NCBI GenBank assembly: GCA_015265235.1
Contig: JABZYJ010000103.1
Location: forward strand, 1 to 6,923
Length of the DNA stretch: 6,923 nucleotides
Direction of reading: 5' to 3'
Source: Selenomonas sp.
GTDB taxonomy: Bacteria > Bacillota > Negativicutes > Selenomonadales > Selenomonadaceae
Below, piece after piece: positions 5,296 through 6,923 of the stretch. Both the position numbers and the translations under genes were made by a program. How positions within the stretch are numbered: position 1 is the stretch's first letter; each line of letters starts with the position of its first letter. The notes beneath the pieces were generated by a model. The model searched no databases, had not been told where the DNA came from, and saw nothing but the letters and a program-made list of their open reading frames with translations.

Positions 5296-6015
5296 ATGCT
5301 CCCTGGTATCGGAATCATTGCCAACGTCGCCGCCATCGCGCTCGGCGGCGTCCTGGGGCTCGGCTGCGGCCGCTTTATCGCGGAGCGCGTGCAGGAGACG
5401 CTGATGCGCGCCTGTGCGCTCGCCGTGATGTTCCTCGGGCTCGGCGGCACGCTGCGCACGATGCTCAGTGCCAATGCGGATGGGCAGCTCGCGCTCGGCG
5501 GCGTCTACATGATGATCACGAGCCTCATCGTCGGCGGTCTCATCGGCGAGCTGCTGAACATCGAGGCGCGCATGACCGCGTTCGGCGCGTGGCTGAAACG
5601 CGTCTCAGGCAGCGCGGGCGACACGCGATTTATCGACGGCTTTGTCACCGCCTCGCTCACGGTCTGCATCGGCGCCATGGCGGTCATCGGCTCGATCAAC
5701 GACCGCCTGCTCGGCGACCCGTCCGTCCTCTTTACCAAGAGCGTCCTCGACGGCGTCATCATCATGCTCCTCACGGCGACCCTCGGCAAGGGCTGCATCT
5801 TCTCCTCCGTCTCCGTCGGGCTCTTTCAGGGGGCGATCTTCGCTCTCGCGGGCCTCCTCGCGCCCTATATGACGGACAGCGCCCTCGCCGGGCTCAGCTG
5901 CGTCGGCAACATCCTCATCTTTGCCATCGGGACGAATCTCCTCGGCCTGCCGAATATCCGCGTCGCGAACTTCCTCCCCGCCCTCGTCATCGCCGCCCTC
6001 TGGGGGATGGGGTGA
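5296..6015 (+). CDS. DUF554 family integral membrane protein (YqgA/YdfK-like)
   Basis: A 239-residue membrane protein of the DUF554 family, close in length to E. coli YqgA (about 235). Six or seven hydrophobic segments are visible, beginning with LPGIGIIANVAAIALGGVLG (2-21). Family hallmarks are FVTASLTVCIGAMAVIGSIN (116-135), the following DRLLGDPSVLFTKSVLDG with its GD and KS-LDG residues, and the C-terminal NILIFAIGTNLLGLPNIRVA. Its function is unknown; transport of a small solute is often supposed but is not shown here. An in-frame ATG at 5245 lies upstream of the predicted transcription start, so ATG 5296, seven bases after AAGGGG, is preferred. The gene is GC-rich (63% in one counted line). 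It has its own promoter and ends 15 bases from the convergent regulator, so it is probably not part of the uronate operon. Confidence 0.92.
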   Translation: MLPGIGIIANVAAIALGGVLGLGCGRFIAERVQETLMRACALAVMFLGLGGTLRTMLSANADGQLALGGVYMMITSLIVGGLIGELLNIEARMTAFGAWLKRVSGSAGDTRFIDGFVTASLTVCIGAMAVIGSINDRLLGDPSVLFTKSVLDGVIIMLLTATLGKGCIFSSVSVGLFQGAIFALAGLLAPYMTDSALAGLSCVGNILIFAIGTNLLGLPNIRVANFLPALVIAALWGMG

Positions 6016-6030
6016 GCACAGGCGCTGCTG

Positions 6031-6759
6031 CTACCGTACGTTCCGTCGGACCGCCGTGTCCTCAAAGCAGAAATACTCCGGGTGATGACGGGACTGGGTA
6101 TACTCGAACTGGACGCCCTCGGCATTGTAGGTTCTCCCGCTGACCACGGCCAGGCAGTTGTAGTCCCCCATTTCCAGCCAGCGCATATCCAGCACACCGG
6201 CACGCTCCACTGTCATGCGGCGGCGGCTGGTGACGATGGTCATGCCCAGGTCGTTTTCGATGTAGTCATAGATGGAGTGCGCAGCGATCTCCGGGGTGAG
6301 ATCGGGCACGGCCTCACGCAAAAACAGATTGATATCCAGAATCAGGGCTTTCCCCTCCAGATAGCGAATGCGGCGCACGTCGTAGATGGCGCTGCCGAGG
6401 GGCAGCCCTGTTTTTTCTGCCGTCTTTTGATCCACAACGTCCTCGGCGAAATGAACGACGCGGGTCACCGCCTGAAAATGATTGCGGGCAGCGGCCTCGC
6501 GAAAGGACTCGATGCCGCCGATCATAAACTCGTTCTGCTCGGTCGGCTGATAGATCACGCGCATCCGCCGCCCCTGCCCGGCCTGGATATAGCCGTGCTC
6601 GATGAGGCGCGCCAATGCGCGGCGCAGCGTGGCGCGGGAGCAGGCATACGCCGCCGTCAGTTCGCTTTCGGAGGGAAACACCGCCTCGGAGGGATAGAGG
6701 TCCTCCTCTATTTTCTGCTTCATGTCCTCGTAGATGCTCTCATACTTCGCCGTCGGCAT
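6031..6759 (-). CDS. GntR-family (HutC/TreR-like) transcriptional regulator
   Basis: A 242-residue repressor-type protein. Residues about 5-70 form a winged helix-turn-helix (FPSESELTAAYACSRATLRRALARL), with the recognition helix near 41-49. Residues about 95-232 form a UTRA effector-binding domain. Blocks including ILDINLFLREAVPDLTPEI, SIYDYIENDLGMTI and FEYTQSRHHPEYFCFEDTAVRR match Bacillus TreR closely as I recall it, so a phosphosugar such as trehalose-6-phosphate is the likeliest effector, though other HutC-type ligands cannot be excluded. The longer frame from 6873 adds 38 residues of AT-rich translated intergenic sequence. ATG 6759 has AAAGGGGG six bases upstream and gives the family length. 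A GTCTATAC site at its promoter points to autoregulation. No trehalose gene lies in the window; such partners could lie beyond the right edge. It ends 15 bases from DUF554. Confidence 0.92.
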   Translation of the reverse strand: MPTAKYESIYEDMKQKIEEDLYPSEAVFPSESELTAAYACSRATLRRALARLIEHGYIQAGQGRRMRVIYQPTEQNEFMIGGIESFREAAARNHFQAVTRVVHFAEDVVDQKTAEKTGLPLGSAIYDVRRIRYLEGKALILDINLFLREAVPDLTPEIAAHSIYDYIENDLGMTIVTSRRRMTVERAGVLDMRWLEMGDYNCLAVVSGRTYNAEGVQFEYTQSRHHPEYFCFEDTAVRRNVR

Positions 6760-6774
6760 TCTGTTCCCCCTTTC

Positions 6775-6792
6775 TTGTCTATACATCTTAGC
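6775..6792 (-). promoter_or_regulatory. Promoter of the GntR regulator with an overlapping HutC-type operator
   Basis: On the minus strand TAAGAT (6790-6785) is preceded by TG one base upstream, an extended -10 box; the -35 region is only a T-run. TTGTCTATACAT (plus strand 6775-6786) overlaps the -10 box and the start site. Its core GTCTATAC fits the GT-N-TA-N-AC consensus described for HutC-subfamily GntR regulators, and the 12-mer resembles the Bacillus tre operator as I remember it. The position suits repression of the regulator's own gene. Confidence 0.6.
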
Positions 6793-6848
6793 ATAAACAA
6801 TGCAGGAAAAAAATAAAATATGTATCCGCAACCCCAGCCATAAATAAA

Positions 6849-6923
6849 GGAAGCACTGATAAATTCGGTACAACCATCTTGACGCATCTTTTTTGCCCGC
6901 ACTTCGGCGGAAAATCCTCCACA
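6849..6923 (+). repeat. Start of a probable dispersed repeat, cut by the right edge
   Basis: GGAAGCACTGATAAAT at 6849-6864 matches the start of the hairpin element at 5160-5175 in 14 of 16 positions, while the bases after it differ. Further in, CCGC-ACTT-CGG-CGG at 6897-6910 can form a small hairpin. The minus-strand open frame through it (6902-6720) runs into the regulator gene in another frame and does not look real. The partner inverted end, if present, lies beyond the window. Confidence 0.45.

Noticed and set aside
6082..6816. Plus-strand open frame of 244 codons across the GntR regulator
   Set aside because: The minus strand encodes a full HTH-UTRA protein here; the plus frame is a shadow rich in His, Ala and Gly.
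1..6923. CRISPR array, tRNA, rRNA or riboswitch
   Set aside because: No regularly spaced direct repeats were seen, no cloverleaf or rRNA-like stretch, and no conserved riboswitch core in the three intergenic regions.

Overview
The window carries an almost complete module for hexuronate breakdown (pectin or glycosaminoglycan derived). It is flanked by mobile-element debris on the left and by a DUF554 membrane protein and a TreR-like GntR regulator on the right. Strong AAGGAGG-type ribosome binding sites, a GC content that varies from about 47% to 67% in hand-counted 60-base lines, an SDR that resembles streptococcal enzymes from memory, and a TreR/HutC-type regulator suggest a moderately high-GC Firmicute. 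A Selenomonas-like member of the Negativicutes fits best, but this is a low-confidence inference with no marker gene behind it.

Layout. Bases 1-77 look like the last codons and right inverted repeat of an IS3-family element. Bases 78-303 hold GC-rich hairpins, a sigma-70-type promoter pointing right with no evident gene, and a strong leftward terminator. A three-gene operon on the minus strand, kduI-kduD-kdgT (2939 down to 304), is transcribed from a promoter at 3011-3039. The AT-rich divergent region 2940-3240 contains a palindrome and a repeated TCAAYAATW motif. On the plus strand kdgK (3241-4197) overlaps an eda gene (4190-5149) whose product has an extra C-terminal VOC-like domain. A hairpin with 13-nt arms lies at 5161-5226, then a promoter (5233-5261) and a DUF554 gene (5296-6015). 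A TreR-like regulator (6759 down to 6031) converges on DUF554 with only 15 bases between them. Its promoter carries a HutC-type operator. A second copy of the hairpin's end sequence begins at 6849 and runs to the right edge.

How the genes work together. KdgT imports 2-keto-3-deoxygluconate (KDG) and possibly its keto precursors. KduI isomerises 5-keto-4-deoxyuronate, the SDR reduces the product to KDG, KdgK phosphorylates KDG to KDPG, and Eda splits KDPG into pyruvate and glyceraldehyde-3-phosphate. No lyase or unsaturated glucuronyl hydrolase is in the window, so polymer cleavage is encoded elsewhere or done by neighbouring cells.

The points most worth a second look are the Eda-VOC fusion, the near-duplicate promoter sequences at 168-215 and 5229-5277 (the first would fire antisense into kdgT), the shared repeat end at 5160 and 6849, and the phased motif in the divergent control region.
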